Origin: Amanita rubescens
Taxonomy: Eukaryota; Basidiomycota; Agaricomycetes; Agaricales; Amanitaceae
Length of the DNA: 64,000 nt
Direction: 5' to 3'
Assembly: GCA_015039365.1 (NCBI GenBank)
Contig: WION01000289.1
Coordinates: 1-64,000, forward strand
Below are positions 12,375-24,159 of this stretch, in pieces. The translations under genes were made by a program, and so were the position numbers. Every line of letters begins with the position of its first letter. The stretch's first letter is position 1. The notes under the pieces were generated by a model. That model saw nothing but the letters and a program-made list of their open reading frames with translations. It had not been told where the DNA came from and did no database searches.

Positions 12375-13641
12375 CTAGGTCAGAAAAGAAGAGACGCACA
12401 TGTCATCAGACGCCGTGTTAACCGCGGTCTCGGTGTCATCCGCACTGCGGCGCGAAGGAGTGGTTGAATTAACGAAAATATCATTCTGTGCGCCATCTAA
12501 AAAGTGATACAAGTCATTGTAAAGGGGTGGGGAGTGGGCTCCTTCGAACATCTGTTGGTAAAAAGGAAAGAAGGGGCATTGATTAGTTCCTGGACTCGGC
12601 TGGGAGAGAGTGGGGTGGGGTGCATACGTTGTTTCCCTCGCCCTCGGCTTGCTTCCAGTAAAGCGGTTGTTTCGCGCCATAAGTACAGTTGGAGGGGTTT
12701 GCAGGGACGTTGTTGTACTTGTCGTAGCCGCACCTTGGACGTATCGTCAGGAAGTAATTGAGGGCGTATATGTCGACGATTTACCTTCGCGCGACTTGTG
12801 GCGTGGCGAGGGCCGGGGCGTCTGGCTTTGAACCAACGATATTACACGCGAAGCCGTTCATATACACTGCAAAGGAGTGAGGGAGAGAATAATGCACGAA
12901 AGCGGGTGCTTACTTTGTTCTGAACCGCTGTAAGGAGAATGGATCCAGAACCACGCGCATGTACATTTACCATTGGGACAAGCTGGCATATCAGCCGGGA
13001 TCTAAAATTTCATTGCAATGTACATGGGCATGTGCAATTTCCTCATGAACGGGAAATACGGACCTCGAAGTTCGTGTGCAGGCTCCACACGCACGTGTGG
13101 TTCACGCTGAATATGGTAAACTCCTCTGGCTTGATAGAGTTTACGTCGGAATTGTAGACTATTCCGAGGGCGCAGCCAGTCGCGTCGGCCTCGTTCAATG
13201 TGTGGAACTGAGCTGTACTTTGGCCAGGGCAGGGCGACTCAGGTTCGGATATGGATATAACGTCACCGCTATATGTAGCGTACCAGGCGATGATAAGGAT
13301 ATAAATGAAGGAGCGAACGAAAGGCGTACGCACCCGGAAGAAGAATTCCACCAGGAAGTGTATCCCTTATCACATGCAATCTCGAACGTGTAGTCTTGTC
13401 CGGCTGGGAGGTCAATGATGTCTCCGGGGGCAGGTGGGTAGTCCAGATGGCCGTGGAACCACCATTCGGCAAAGGTCCTGTTCATGAGGGGTACGACGGG
13501 GCGATTGTCATAGGAAAAAGTTGAGGAGGTGACGTTGAAACCCCACATCGCCGGGTTCCAGATCGACTGATGCGCGTAGACGCGAAGGGAGTAGAACAGT
13601 AAAGGAACGAAGAGGGCGACGAGGTCACTTTTCGGCGACAT
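12375..13641 (-). CDS. AA14-type lytic polysaccharide monooxygenase
   Basis: Secreted copper enzyme of family AA14, known from white-rot basidiomycetes for oxidising xylan bound to cellulose. Six exons: 13641-13334, 13268-13064, 13001-12914, 12866-12785, 12733-12628 and 12551-12375. The sum is 966 nt, 321 residues. A signal peptide (residues 1-23, ending RVYA) leaves His24 as mature residue 1, the copper-binding N-terminal His expected of an LPMO. The second candidate ligand is in [11 protein letters not shown]. Other family blocks are [55 protein letters not shown] and [19 protein letters not shown]. Many Cys residues suit an extracellular fold. The last 35 residues are Ser/Thr/Asp-rich. No frameshift is seen; it looks functional. 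Confidence 0.93.
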
Positions 13642-14387
13642 GTTTGCAGAAGGAGTGGAAGTTTGGGGGGAGCTAGTGGTATAGGCGTTGAGAACGCGAA
13701 GTGAGAAAATGATTAAAAACAAGGAACGGTACTTTTTTATGTTCTGTCCACATGCCGACGCGGAGTGTGAAATGATTGGGGAGGTGTAGTTCATGGAGTC
13801 ATCAATACATCAGAGTTATGGATCACTTGCGCGGGATATAGCATGAAATTTGAAATGAAGTATTTTACAGGTCGTCGGAGGGCCGTCTGAAGGATTTTGT
13901 TAGTGATCCGAGCCTTGTGAACAAGTTCGCGCCATCGATATGCGTCAAGGGCAGTTCCCAGGCCTGCGAACGTTGCAAACATACTTGAGTCAGGGTCAAC
14001 AAACAATCCATTGCGTCATAGCTTCTCCTTAACAACCGCAGTTGATGGCCTGTCCCCAACAGGCCCCGAAACCACCCCGACGTATAAGTATGTATTGAGT
14101 AATTCGGCTTTATACGGAGGCGAGGATGAGTTTTCCCAATCTATTCCTGAATGAGTATCTGACGGTGACAGGCGTGTATATAGTCGTCGCAGCGTGCGAG
14201 TCCCTCTGACCGTCATCATACGCCCGTTTTTAGGCGCGCGCGCGCCGAACATAGTTGTAATGCTACGTTCGTTTTGCCATGCCAGTCTCAATGTAGTCCA
14301 TACTCATGGCTGGACTCTGCAGCTGCAGCAGATTGTGCACCAACCAGCGCTGATTCCATGCTCCATATGTATGTGTCTGATGCCAGC
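13642..14387. other. Upstream region of the AA14 gene
   Basis: No convincing gene. Contains a short alternating GC run near 14229-14244. Promoter elements of the LPMO gene should lie at its left end; none can be named. Confidence 0.4.
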
Positions 14388-14890
14388 TAGTGTTGACAAC
14401 ATTGATTACGAACAGTCCTTGCACTGCGATTAATTAGATATCTCAGAGCGGACGCGCAAGAACTGTGCTTCATACGACTTGTCCACCGCTGTGTCAACGT
14501 TGCAGCCACGGTTCTAAAGACGGGCCTACGGAGCAATGCAACCAAGCCGGTTAGTAGCTGTCCAGACAGTATCAGCCGCAACCGCCTGTCCCTTAGCTCT
14601 GGACGAGCTTGACGGATCTAAGCTAATATCAATACAACAGCAGCTCTGCGTATACAGAACAACTTCACCTCCCTTTTCACGACTTGGACTATTTCGCCTT
14701 TATGTATGGTGACAAGTAAATCGGTAACACCCCCTTCCGTGAAGCGTATGACGAAATTCTTCTGGACTTGAAGTCGGTACATCTGAGGTGGAAGCATGGG
14801 AAGACGGCTCAACGGCTCGCTGTTTTCCTTTCGCCTTTTCGCGGAGCATCCTGGAAGTGGACGCGACTTCCAGGCATTACAGGTAGGCCT
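14388..14890 (+). repeat. Dispersed repeat, copy 1
   Basis: Three blocks match 17159-17600 in the same orientation and order: one starting atgccagctagtgttgacaa, one starting aaccaagccggttagtagct, and one containing cctttcgcc and gagcatcctgga. Copy 1 has several indels. A broken frame (SAATACPLAL, FRLFAEHPG in copy 2) shows that it was once coding, but I do not recognise the product. Confidence 0.7.
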
Positions 14891-15889
14891 CGTGACGGAT
14901 GCTACTAAAATAGGCGGGTATATATATGCACAAGATGTGTCCAGCCACATCAGGCAACCTCCAAATAGCGCCTGGATATCTTCTGCGAGCTTGTTGGCGT
15001 CAGGCGCGCTCGCGTGGCTGAAAGTGTCTTGGTCGACATGACGATGTGAGCGTATTGAAAGGCCGGGACTTTGGGTACTTTGCAAAGTCTCCAAAGTGCC
15101 CAAATGCAAACAATGTTTCCCTGATGGGGCTTCCAGTAGCTGTGACAACACATATATGCACCGTACAGGGAAGGGGATTGAAGAAGTGGACCGTCGCTTT
15201 TTTCTGATCGTGGGAATGACCATCTAATTCGAGCTTTTATTTCTAGATTTGGGGTGCTTATGTTCAAAATTCAAATGGACAATTCTGCTAAATATGGAGG
15301 CATTTATGTCGAAAAGTAGAAGGAACACTTGTGTCCATTTTTGGACATAAGAGTGGTCCAGACATGACACTAGAGCCGAGAAAATGCTCTTGTAGTTTGC
15401 CCGCTGTCGACACGCCGTAGCGGTGAACAAGTCATTTCCAGAATGATGAATATCAACCTGTCATAAGCTTGGAGGGATTCGGCGGACACATTCATTCCTT
15501 CCTCCTGTTGCGCAGCGCGCTAACGATTCGTATCAACGCCTTGCCCATCATGTCAGAAAATATCAATTGCTTTAAAGACGAGTGCAACCGGCAGGCGAGT
15601 TAATATTTAACAGTTGTAGTAGTGGATACAAATTGATTTCGTGGTCATCTACTAGGACCGTGACACAAGTGATGTAGGTTTGGAAAAGCACCGAAAGGAC
15701 CTGACATCTGCTGTGAGTAATGCTGTCCTCATTGGTAACTTTCCTTGTGCACACCTCATTTCCGACTCGATAGCTGCGTAATGCAAAACTTGTACAAATG
15801 TCAGTAATACAGAAGATTCAGGCGTCGCCCTATATCCAAGGCAAAGTTTGTATTGGGGCCCTCTCCAAAGCATCCGAATCTGACACTCA
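14891..15889. other. No supported gene
   Basis: Short frames only. One plus-strand frame (14796-15041) continues from the repeat above and then ends. Nothing else is recognised. Confidence 0.4.
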
Positions 15890-16743
15890 ATTCGTATGAA
15901 GGAAAATGAGTTTCTGGCTAATGCTGCCATGCTAACTAATATTGATGCCGCAATTCGCCACCTGACGAAACAGGCAGGATTCTTATCGTATCCCTTGTTG
16001 CAGCCTTCTGAGCGAATTTCAATCAGCTGGATGACGTGAATCTCGAGTTGGAGACTCAGAAGCTTCAGCATATAACTCCGGATGCAGGTCATCCTAACGT
16101 TGCGGCATGGTCCAAGGCATATCCTCCCCCCCGAGCGTCTACAAAACAACTGATAGCAACATTTTGCAGGAAATTCAAGTTCGGTCAAAGGACATGTGCG
16201 CGTTATTGACATCGGTTTGTGGTGTCGGTGCGGCGATCACCTACACAACTATTTTCAGGTTTTTCGTGTTCAGTATGCAATTTCTACTCCGGGCCTCAAT
16301 TTATTTTTACATCTAGCGCGGTCCGTGGCTCTGTTGGCCTCATGTCTTGGGCGTTCACTTTTTTCCTGATGGGTTTTACCCTTCCCACTGGGAGTCAGAT
16401 GGCGCTTAGCTGGGCAGCGGCAATCATGCCTCCTAATACCAAATTCCCATCAAGTCTATTGACGTTCTGGGCATTCAACGCCGCAGCCACCATAGTCTGG
16501 GGAGTTTTGTGCACGGTTTTCGCCGTATTTTTTCTCCTAGCATCCCTGTACGAAATCCAATATTCTCCAGTGGCCTCAGGGGAGTCTTCCGCACTGCTCA
16601 TATTCACGAACTCACCAAAATATGCATTTTGGCTTGCCGTGTCATGTATATCCATTGGTTGTCTACACATTATTGGGTTGAATTTGGTGTTAATTTGTTG
16701 TAATTCCTGGGAGAGCCTCAGAGGAATGTATTTGTTGAACTAG
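15890..16743 (+). CDS. Multi-pass membrane protein, 5' end unresolved
   Basis: The function is not recognised. The best-supported part runs from an acceptor before EIQVRSKDMCALLTSV (about 16170) through TYTTIFS, then an intron of about 60 bp (gtttttcgtg to tctag, roughly 16258-16318), then AVRGSVGLMSWAFTFFLMGF and on to the stop at 16743. It holds about four hydrophobic segments (CALLTSVCGVGAAIT; LMSWAFTFFLMGFTL; TIVWGVLCTVFAVFFLLASL; FWLAVSCISIGCLHIIGLNLVLI). Upstream, frames such as NEFLANAAMLTNIDAAIRHL suggest earlier exons, but stops interrupt them. It may be a real gene with small 5' exons or a 5'-truncated copy in this repeat-rich stretch. Confidence 0.5.
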
Positions 16744-17158
16744 AGGTTCGGGTGTCGAAGTCTGTCAGTACTTTTCTCTAATCAATAGCCTGCATTTCAG
16801 TTTTTACTAATTTAACGCTGAATTTAAAGCAAGCGTAGTTAGGGAAATTGGACTGTGGCGGTTGTTTTATTATGGATAGTAAGATAGATACCTAGCTCTC
16901 GTGTTTCCCCTTAGTAGTACGTCGACACAGAATTCTTGATGGTGAATGTTAAAATTGTCACTAGGCGAGAACGAATGAGATTGCATCCCATACCTCCTTG
17001 ATCCTGGCATCAGCGCGCCACCTAGAGAGTTAATGTCACATGTCCGAACGAAACTTCAACTTGTCCTGGTACGCCACAGAACCGTCATTTCCCGATTTCG
17101 GATTGAAATCATTACCGCCACCCTATCCCACCTCGGACATGTCGTCACCAATGTGTCC
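16744..17158. other. No gene seen
   Basis: Intergenic stretch between the membrane-protein gene and the second copy of the dispersed repeat. Confidence 0.4.
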
Positions 17159-17600
17159 ATGCCAGCTAGTGTTGACAACGTTAATTAAAAACGGTCCTTG
17201 CCCTGCGATTAATCAGATATCTCAGACCGTACGCGCAAGAACTGTGCTTCCTACAACTTGTCCACTCTCTGTATCGTGTCCCGCTGTGTCAACGCTGCAG
17301 CACCCATGACGCAAGTCGTCCACCAGCAGCGATGTATAATCAACGCCGTGACAACGAGCCATGTCGTTCACATCCAACATAGTTGACAAACCAAGCCGGT
17401 TAGTAGCTGTCCAGACAGTATCAGCCGCAACCGCCTGTCCCTTAGCTCTGGACGAGCTTGACGGATCTAGGCTAATATCACAACAGCAGCTCTGTGCATA
17501 TACAAAACAACTTCACCTTCCTTTTCACATCTTAGATTATTTGTTTTCCTTTCGCCTGTTCGCTGAGCATCCTGGAGGTGGACGCGTTGCAAGCCATCTT
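17159..17600 (+). repeat. Dispersed repeat, copy 2
   Basis: Second copy of the element at 14388-14890, in the same orientation, about 2.77 kb away. It keeps a 97-codon frame (17361-17651), reading through SAATACPLALDELDGSRLIS, that is broken in copy 1. It also carries short extra sequence between blocks. Confidence 0.7.
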
Positions 17601-18402
17601 CAATGTCGGCGTCCCATCAGTTCCTTGAAAGCGATCATGGTCGAGGATTGAGGGTGAGCACTACTGGGAGGGTCAGGGGACTTGGAGATGTGGAGAGCAA
17701 ACTCGGGGTGCGTTCAGCTTCAGCGCTCGACTAGCGATGGAAGATTGACATCGCCCGATTCGCTTTACACTACAGGGAGAGTGCTGTCTCGCTAGCAGGG
17801 CGATCCGGGATCCAGGGTCTTTCTTGCTCCTTGGAAACTACTTGACAGGCAGGAAGGGTCTTCAGCGGCAGAGGGTGAGCTCTTTGCTCGTCAACGCGTT
17901 AACCACTTATTGCGTACTAATACTCCCCTCTGCGCATCCTCAACGCATACACGTGGCTTTCATCTGTCGCAGAAATATGAAAGAGATGGGATTCAACGCG
18001 TGACAGTCTGATAGTAGTTTGGGTCTCCAGATATGTGGTCGGCGACTTCGCATGTACCAGCGTGAATAAGGAGAATCTCTTGGATCCATTACCGGATGTC
18101 TGATAGGTGCCACGGTCTTCGAGTTCACTCTGCACGCATATAATGCAAATGTAACTCCGAGGTCCTTTCGCAAATAGCATGTTCCCTTGGCGGCGTTATC
18201 ATTGTTTCACAGTTTAACTTTACGTGCTCAGTGCTCACATACGCAGAGTTCGATAGCAACGCTGTTTCCATGATGTGACAATTGAATTTGAAGTGCTGAC
18301 GGGCTGCCGGAGAGTGGAATTATAGAAGGTCTTTCACTGGCACGGCGCCGAGCGCTGGGTGTGATGATTTAGTCAAGCGTGGCCACGAAGTTCGCACGCC
18401 TG
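17601..18402. other. No supported gene
   Basis: Two overlapping minus-strand frames of fewer than 90 codons (17917-18180) have no motif or splice pattern. Nothing is called. Confidence 0.35.
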
Positions 18403-18426
18403 TTAGGAGTAAGTGCAATGGCAATC

Positions 18427-18584
18427 CAGCCTTTTTCTGTAATGCTTGATCGGTAGCTCGTGTTCGCTCAGGAACCGGACTTCACGGCCTTGAATCCGGA
18501 GGACGTTCTTTTCCAAGTCGATGCATGCTTGGTGGGCTTTGAGCATGTCGAGACCTAGCAACAGGTCGACGTCTCGGCCCTAAG
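18427..18584 (-). pseudogene. DDI1: Orphan DDI1 exon (retropepsin-like domain, 3' part)
   Basis: The minus strand reads [20 protein letters not shown], then [20 protein letters not shown] and ELP, then runs into unrelated residues and a stop. This is the distal part of the aspartic-protease-like domain of DDI1, the ubiquitin shuttle protein. It is preceded by a good acceptor (gacttag), as expected for an internal exon. No other DDI1 part (ubiquitin-like domain, catalytic D-S/T-G, UBA) is found nearby, so this is an isolated fragment. It abuts a repeat present again at 23.6 kb, and the last 35 bp of the fragment (attacagaaaaaggctggat) also recur at 23490-23525. Capture by a mobile element is likely. 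Confidence 0.8.
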
Positions 18585-18600
18585 TCACGTCAGTCGTGCG

Positions 18601-18934
18601 TGTTAATCCGGACCTTGACCTAGTACGTCCAAATGAATTTCGTCAGTCGGCATTTGATGCGATTCAGATTTTCAGTTCACGCTCAAGCTTACCCCTCTGA
18701 CGTTAAGGAGTTCTATTCAAGTCGCTCCATGTATCATAGTACAATGCTCGGGAAGTAAAAAAGGAGCGGAGTAAACGGATGATTCGGAGGAAACTAGCCA
18801 CAGGGGGCGACGGGCAGTCACTTGTCAGTGCTCATGCATCATATTCACGCCTTTGGTATTGACAGTGACTTTGCAGATGCCCCAATACCAATACATTGGT
18901 ACTACCGTTAAGGCAGGCTGCGTTGACAAGGAAG
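18601..18934 (+). repeat. 333 bp direct repeat, left copy
   Basis: Nearly identical (roughly 95% by eye) to 23609-23940, in the same orientation, about 5.0 kb apart. Both copies start tgttaatccggaccttgacc. They lack TG...CA ends, and I see no target duplication. Confidence 0.85.
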
Positions 18935-20362
18935 GCCCGACCCGGCGCGACTTGAGCACTAGAATGCTGCCGCTTGTGCTAGATCATGCGCTCCTGGGGC
19001 TGCCGCCTCCAACCCTCTGCTCCAGCAGCAGCAGTTACATTAGTCATCCCCACCTGTTGATGCTGCTGAGTTAGGGACTTGGTGACTTATATTTGCGGCG
19101 AGGCGGTTCTAGAATAAGAAGAGGCTGGTATACATATATCCACTTGTAATGAGCATTTTAGCTATCTTACGATAGGATACTATCAAAGAGTCTTCTACCG
19201 TAAAATCGCGTGCAGAATTCGTTCGACTTCATTGAAGCCTAATGCGTTTATGCAAAATCACTGTCAATACCGAAAATGCGAATACCATGCACGAACACTG
19301 ACATTGAATGGTTGCCCGTCACCCTCACTCTCACTTTCACTTTCATTTTCGCACCCCTGGCCTGCAATGTTGCCACTTTCCTCGTCATCTGTTCACTCCG
19401 CTCCTTTTTTATATACTTCAGTGAAGGTACATTGCCATCGCATAAAGAGATTTACCCAGCTCCCACCCATGAGCAGCCCCAATGACGATAAAATCCTTCG
19501 TCGTTCGCGGAAAAATTGACAATGTAGTCGTCTCTACGGCGAGCCGCCGGGAAGCGATACAGTACATGCTGAATTGTTTCGCCCTTCCTCGTTGAATTGT
19601 CAGGGAACTGTGAAATTGATATCAAAATGGGAGAGGTAACTTACCTATTCCACTGCCAAAGTATGAAAGGTACGCGAAACATCCTGCTACTCTGCGCACT
19701 GCGGCGGCCTAGGGTAAACAAAGCTCATTCTAGGAACCGAAGTATAAGCCTGGGCGGAGGCAACGGTGTAGGGCGATGATTAAGGGTCCAGGGTCAAATA
19801 GAGCGATCTCTAGTCCGTTTTCCGATGGGAAGTTCAGGTGCAGCACTCCGATGTTCATTGTGAAAATTTGGATTCTTTTTTTTTTTTTTTTTTTGAATAG
19901 AAGGAGTGTATTGCCACACACACTACATAGGTACACTGGGAAAAAAGCCAACACTACTAGAGCGAGGAAAAAGAACCCGTAAGATATACTTATACTAAAC
20001 ACGTCATCGGCATAGGGCCGCATATGGTGGTCCGATAGTCCAACCCCAAACATGACAGTGTAGGGATCGGATCGTTGATCCTTGGAAGGAGAAGGGGCCT
20101 ATCGATATGAGTCGAGGCCATCGTAACGAGCGGCGAAACGGGCGGCGTGTTTGTTTTCATGACGTTGATCGCGCGTCTGGCGGACTTGCTTCAATCGTTT
20201 AGCTTGCAGAATTGCAAGCGCTTTGTCGTCAAATCTGGCGGTGAAGAAGGGGCAATCCCGCGAGATAGCGGGATGTTGCCCACGGAAAATTTGGATTCAC
20301 GGGCGAGCGACGCTTGCCATCGAGGATGGATAGTTTGACAAATAGTCACAAATAAATTATAA
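18935..20362. other. No supported gene; 19 bp T run
   Basis: Contains a homopolymer of 19 T at 19876-19894 (plus strand). A plus-strand frame at 20147-20338 has coding-like composition but no motif. Nothing else is recognised. Confidence 0.4.
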
Positions 20363-20482
20363 CCTGAAACCCACATTGTCACCGTCGTTTTTCGTGACAA
20401 GCCTCCTATTACCACGCTTGACCTCAGATTCGCCTCTCCAACCCCAGAAGATGAATACATCCAGCTACCCAGGCTTTACTGA
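20363..20482 (+). pseudogene. Orphan 3' exon, unrecognised
   Basis: A short frame ending in a stop reads PETHIVTVVFRDKPPITTLD then LRFASPTPEDEYIQLPRLY. The composition is clearly protein-like and different from the surroundings, but no upstream exon is found. It is probably the last exon of a duplicated host gene. Confidence 0.4.
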
Positions 20483-20946
20483 ATCTATTCTATTGAAAGT
20501 TTTCTTTTAGTCTTTATATATATTATCTGACTATAATACTGCATGGTTATCAGTGTCTATCTCTGTGACCATTCTAGGAGGATTGTGGATGAATGTGTAA
20601 CAATGTGCAGAAAGCCTGAGGATCACTTATTGGAATGATGCACAATGGGATGTAAATGGTATACATTATAAAGTGAGTGGTTTCAGACTTTCAGTGCTAT
20701 GTATGTCTCTGCAAATAGGTCAATTGACACTAGAATTGTTACAATGTAGATATGCTGGCATCGTGGGCTGCGGGTCATACTATGCCATGTAATTGACCCA
20801 AACCATCCTGTGAATGTGATAGATGATGAGCTTCTGCCATATGCGCTCGCTGTAGGCCTGCCCCAGCTCAAAGGACTAGTAAAAGTATTGTGTGCGTTCT
20901 ACATGTCACTTTTGGATCCATCATCCTCTAACTCAGTCATCATGAA

Positions 20947-21135
20947 GCAACTTCAAAAGAATACAGGGACCTCCATCGGCCCAACTTAAGGGTGCCACCT
21001 CATAATGGTATATTTACTACAATGTGGAGGTCGATTTGGCAGGGACTCCGACATCTAGCAAAAGAGTCACCACCTCAGCCGGTGGAGACATCTGATCGGC
21101 CACCTACATATAAGGAAGTGGTGGGCAACACCTGA
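20947..21135 (+). pseudogene. Orphan 3' exon, unrecognised
   Basis: 63 codons ending in TGA, reading ATSKEYRDLHRPNLRVPPHN and ending DRPPTYKEVVGNT. Upstream, another frame contains DDELLPYALAVGLPQLKGLV. It may be a terminal coding exon or an element-borne fragment in a CpG-poor stretch (20.5-21.2 kb). Confidence 0.35.
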
Positions 21136-21639
21136 AAATCGAGTTCCATGGGCACATGATCTTCTTTTCTTATATGTTTGTTTTTAACTCCTAATTACCT
21201 CCTTGCAAAAGTGTCGTGATGGATATGATGTTGTTATAAGCCACCCGTCTTTACCAACCCTAGCCTGGCACCTTCTAATAACCCATGACATTCATGTTGG
21301 GATATACAATCCCGACATATGTATATGGACCTTGGGAGATACGACGAGCTTCAACAGCTCGTGATGCGTGGTTTGATGCGTATACCTAATCGGTATACTT
21401 TTGATGGGATCTCGCTATTATTAGTTATTAATTATACAGTATTTGGACGCGTTGCACAGCCAACATCTACGCGGAAGGCATTAGCATTAACACGTTACAC
21501 GACACTGGTCGAATAAAAATTTGGTTCACAATCAACTATTCAAAGAAACCGAGGCCGAGCCTATTGTACAAAGTTCAAATACAAATTCAACAGGAAGACG
21601 CTCGTCGAACATGGAAGGGTAATCGACAGCCCGTGTATG

Positions 21640-23440
21640 AAATTCTGCCGTGAGAACGAATGCATCCTTATCGGGAAGGTCGGGAGCCGGTCCGGAAACC
21701 GGTCTCTATACGGACTCTCCGTCGCTCAACCTGACCTTCATGCGCTACTCAATCCGCGATCTAGATTTGCGCTCAGAATTGGGAACATATGCAGACAGAA
21801 CCTGGAAGATGCCCAAGACACGTCTATACCGAACTAGCAAGATTAGAGCCCAATACTTGGATGCTGCGAGGAAAACGGCAACACTGCAGCCAACTTTTCA
21901 TTCGAATCCATAAACACCGACTTGGACGCTTGCGCGAGCCATTATGTGCATATCGTCGCTCTTGATTGAGTTCGCCACCATGCACACAATATTGTGGCTC
22001 AACCATCAGCAACGATACTGGAGTTTTACGAAGCATATGCTCATACAAAGTCAAAGAATGTCCACGACGCCGGCCGCAGGGGTAGTAGACGCACTTGATC
22101 CAGATGCGACGAGCAAGAGTGAGCTTCAGATGATGCGGTGAGTGCCACTGAAAAAAAATCAAGGATGTTTTCTAATTTATGCGCGTAGAGCTACAAGAGG
22201 AGCCTGCAATTCATATATGCGCATATACGCGCTGGCCGTCTCGAAGGGGCCATCGAACTTTGTAGACGCGCCCATCAGCCATGGAGAGCCGCCAGCATAC
22301 GGGGTCTGTTTTTGTTTAGATGGAATGTACGTGTTCTTTTCCTTGTTTATTGTCCGGTCCTGCAGGAATGCAGGAATTATAAATTCCCTATCCTGCTTTT
22401 CGCCTTGCCCTCGCTTCTAGACACGAGCTGACTTGAATGGCAGTCACAGGTCCTACAGACGCGACGGAAAACGAAGACGAAGCCATGAACAACCACGTCT
22501 GGTCCGGAAACAGACACCGAAAACTATGGAAATCGATGTGCACCCGCGCCGCCCTCAATGTACGTCCGAGTCCACCCTTTCTATCCACCAACTCAGACCC
22601 TAACCTAACCCTCAGTCAAACCTACCAAACCTCTCTACGCCGCCCCCTGCTCCGATTCACCTCAAACATTCCCCATCCTCCGATCCGCCTGTAAAACATG
22701 GGAAGACCATCTACGCTCTTCCAAACTACTTCTGCTTCGTCTGGTCCTCCGGCTGAGCATAATATGGAGTTGGAAAAGTGAAAGACTTGACATATTCGCG
22801 GGCGGACTCAATGACGGGGTGTACGGTCCTGGAATGGAGGAATACGTTCCAGTTTATCATTTTTTCTGCACATTTGAGTTTGTACCTTGGGTTGCTTGAT
22901 GTTTCGGTGCCCGTCGGGGCTGTGCAGACCGCATATTAGGATGCTAGAGGTATGTGGTTTTGTGTCGAGTATGGGACGGTGATCTGAAAGTAGTGGTGCA
23001 GGATGCAGGTGAACGGCATTTGATCGCATTGTACGCTGGTGCATTGGGCGAGAACGCCGCGAGCGGTATGCGCTGTTCCTCGTCTCATTCAGGTTGGAAG
23101 CGGGTATCGGTGAGTTGCATTCGTTTATTTTAAGTAATATATTGACATTTTCGTAGATGAAGGTATGAGAATCGATGGAGGAGACTCGATCGAAGAACGG
23201 AAACGAGAGTTGCTGCGAGCGCGCGAACGTGGATTGGATGTATTGTGGTCGTTGCTGCGGAACGGTCTGTGGATAAGGCTTTCGAGGTTTGTTCCTTTTC
23301 CTGTTGTCTTTTCAAAGTCTTATTCTCCCCAGCTCCAACAATATCTCTAACTTGCGATAGCCTCTGGTCGCCTCAAGCTCGCACAAAGCGTGTTAGACAT
23401 GCTCCCCGCCAAGCTTGCCAGTATATCCGAACCTGAAGAG
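21640..23440 (+). pseudogene. NUP107: Decayed nucleoporin Nup107/Nup84 gene
   Basis: Pieces of the fungal Nup107 (Nup84) scaffold nucleoporin appear in order but in changing frames. They are NLTFMRYSIRDLDL with YLDAARKTATLQP (21.65-21.9 kb); YALAGRLEGAIELCRRAHQP with WRAASIRG (about 22.23-22.31 kb); RKLWKSMCTRAALN (22.5 kb); RSACKTWEDHL (22.7 kb); RHLIALYAGALGENAAERYA (about 23.0-23.07 kb); RARERGLDV with VVAAERSVDKAFE (23.2-23.28 kb); and LKLAQSVLDMLPAKLAS (23.37-23.42 kb). Stops and frame changes between blocks exceed what introns explain. The N-terminal third and the C-terminus are missing, so this is a partial, non-functional copy. A working copy must exist elsewhere, since the protein is essential in yeasts and animals. 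Confidence 0.8.
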
Positions 23441-23608
23441 CAAGCTAGCGGTCACCCTATATGCCCGGGAATTACACAATCCCCAAGCTGAGGAGTAAGT
23501 GCAATCCAGCCTTTTTCTGTAATATCTTTTCTCAACACAGATTATAAACAGGCTTGTCGATTATGATGGCTAAATCCTCAGTTTCAAACGCTTGTATATC
23601 CATCTGAC

Positions 23609-23940
23609 TGTTAATCCGGACCTTGACCTAGTACGTCTAGATGAATTTTGTCAGTCGGCATTTGATGCGATTCAGATTTTCAGTTCACGCTCAAGCTTAC
23701 CCCTCTGACGTTAAGGAGTTCTATTCAAGTCGCTCCATGTATCATAGTACAATGCTCGGGAAGTAAAAAAGGAGCGGAGTGAACGGATGATGAGGAAACT
23801 AGCCACAGGGGGCGACGGGCCGTCACTTGTCAGTGCTCATGCATCATAATTCACGCCTTTGGTATTGACAGTGACTTTGCAGATGCCCCAATACCAACAC
23901 ATTGGTACTACTGTTAAGGCAGGCTGCGTTGGCAGGGAAG
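23609..23940 (+). repeat. 333 bp direct repeat, right copy
   Basis: Partner of 18601-18934. It is preceded at 23490-23525 by the same short DDI1-tail sequence that precedes the left copy, but the middle is replaced by unrelated sequence. It differs from the left copy by a few substitutions and one 3 bp deletion. Confidence 0.85.
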
Positions 23941-24159
23941 TTGAACGAAATCTGAGCGTGATTTCACGATAGTTGCTTTGTGAAGCCTCTAAGATCTTTG
24001 AAGAAATTGACTCTTCATAAGCACAATATACTTGGGGCTCTGACCGCTCCTGGATTGAAGAATTTATGCGTTGACTTTGTGGGAAGAGATGAACGAAGCC
24101 TAACCATCCCATGTTTTATTCATTGATCTTCTTGTCAACTAAAGCACCTCTCACTCTGG

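Noticed and set aside
19876..19894. Poly-T run as the tail of a retroposed gene
   Set aside because: No intronless gene copy is adjacent on the minus strand; it may be simple slippage.
18601..23940. LTR retrotransposon bounded by the 333 bp direct repeats
   Set aside because: Repeats do not begin TG or end CA, no primer-binding site follows, no gag or pol is present, and no target duplication is seen.
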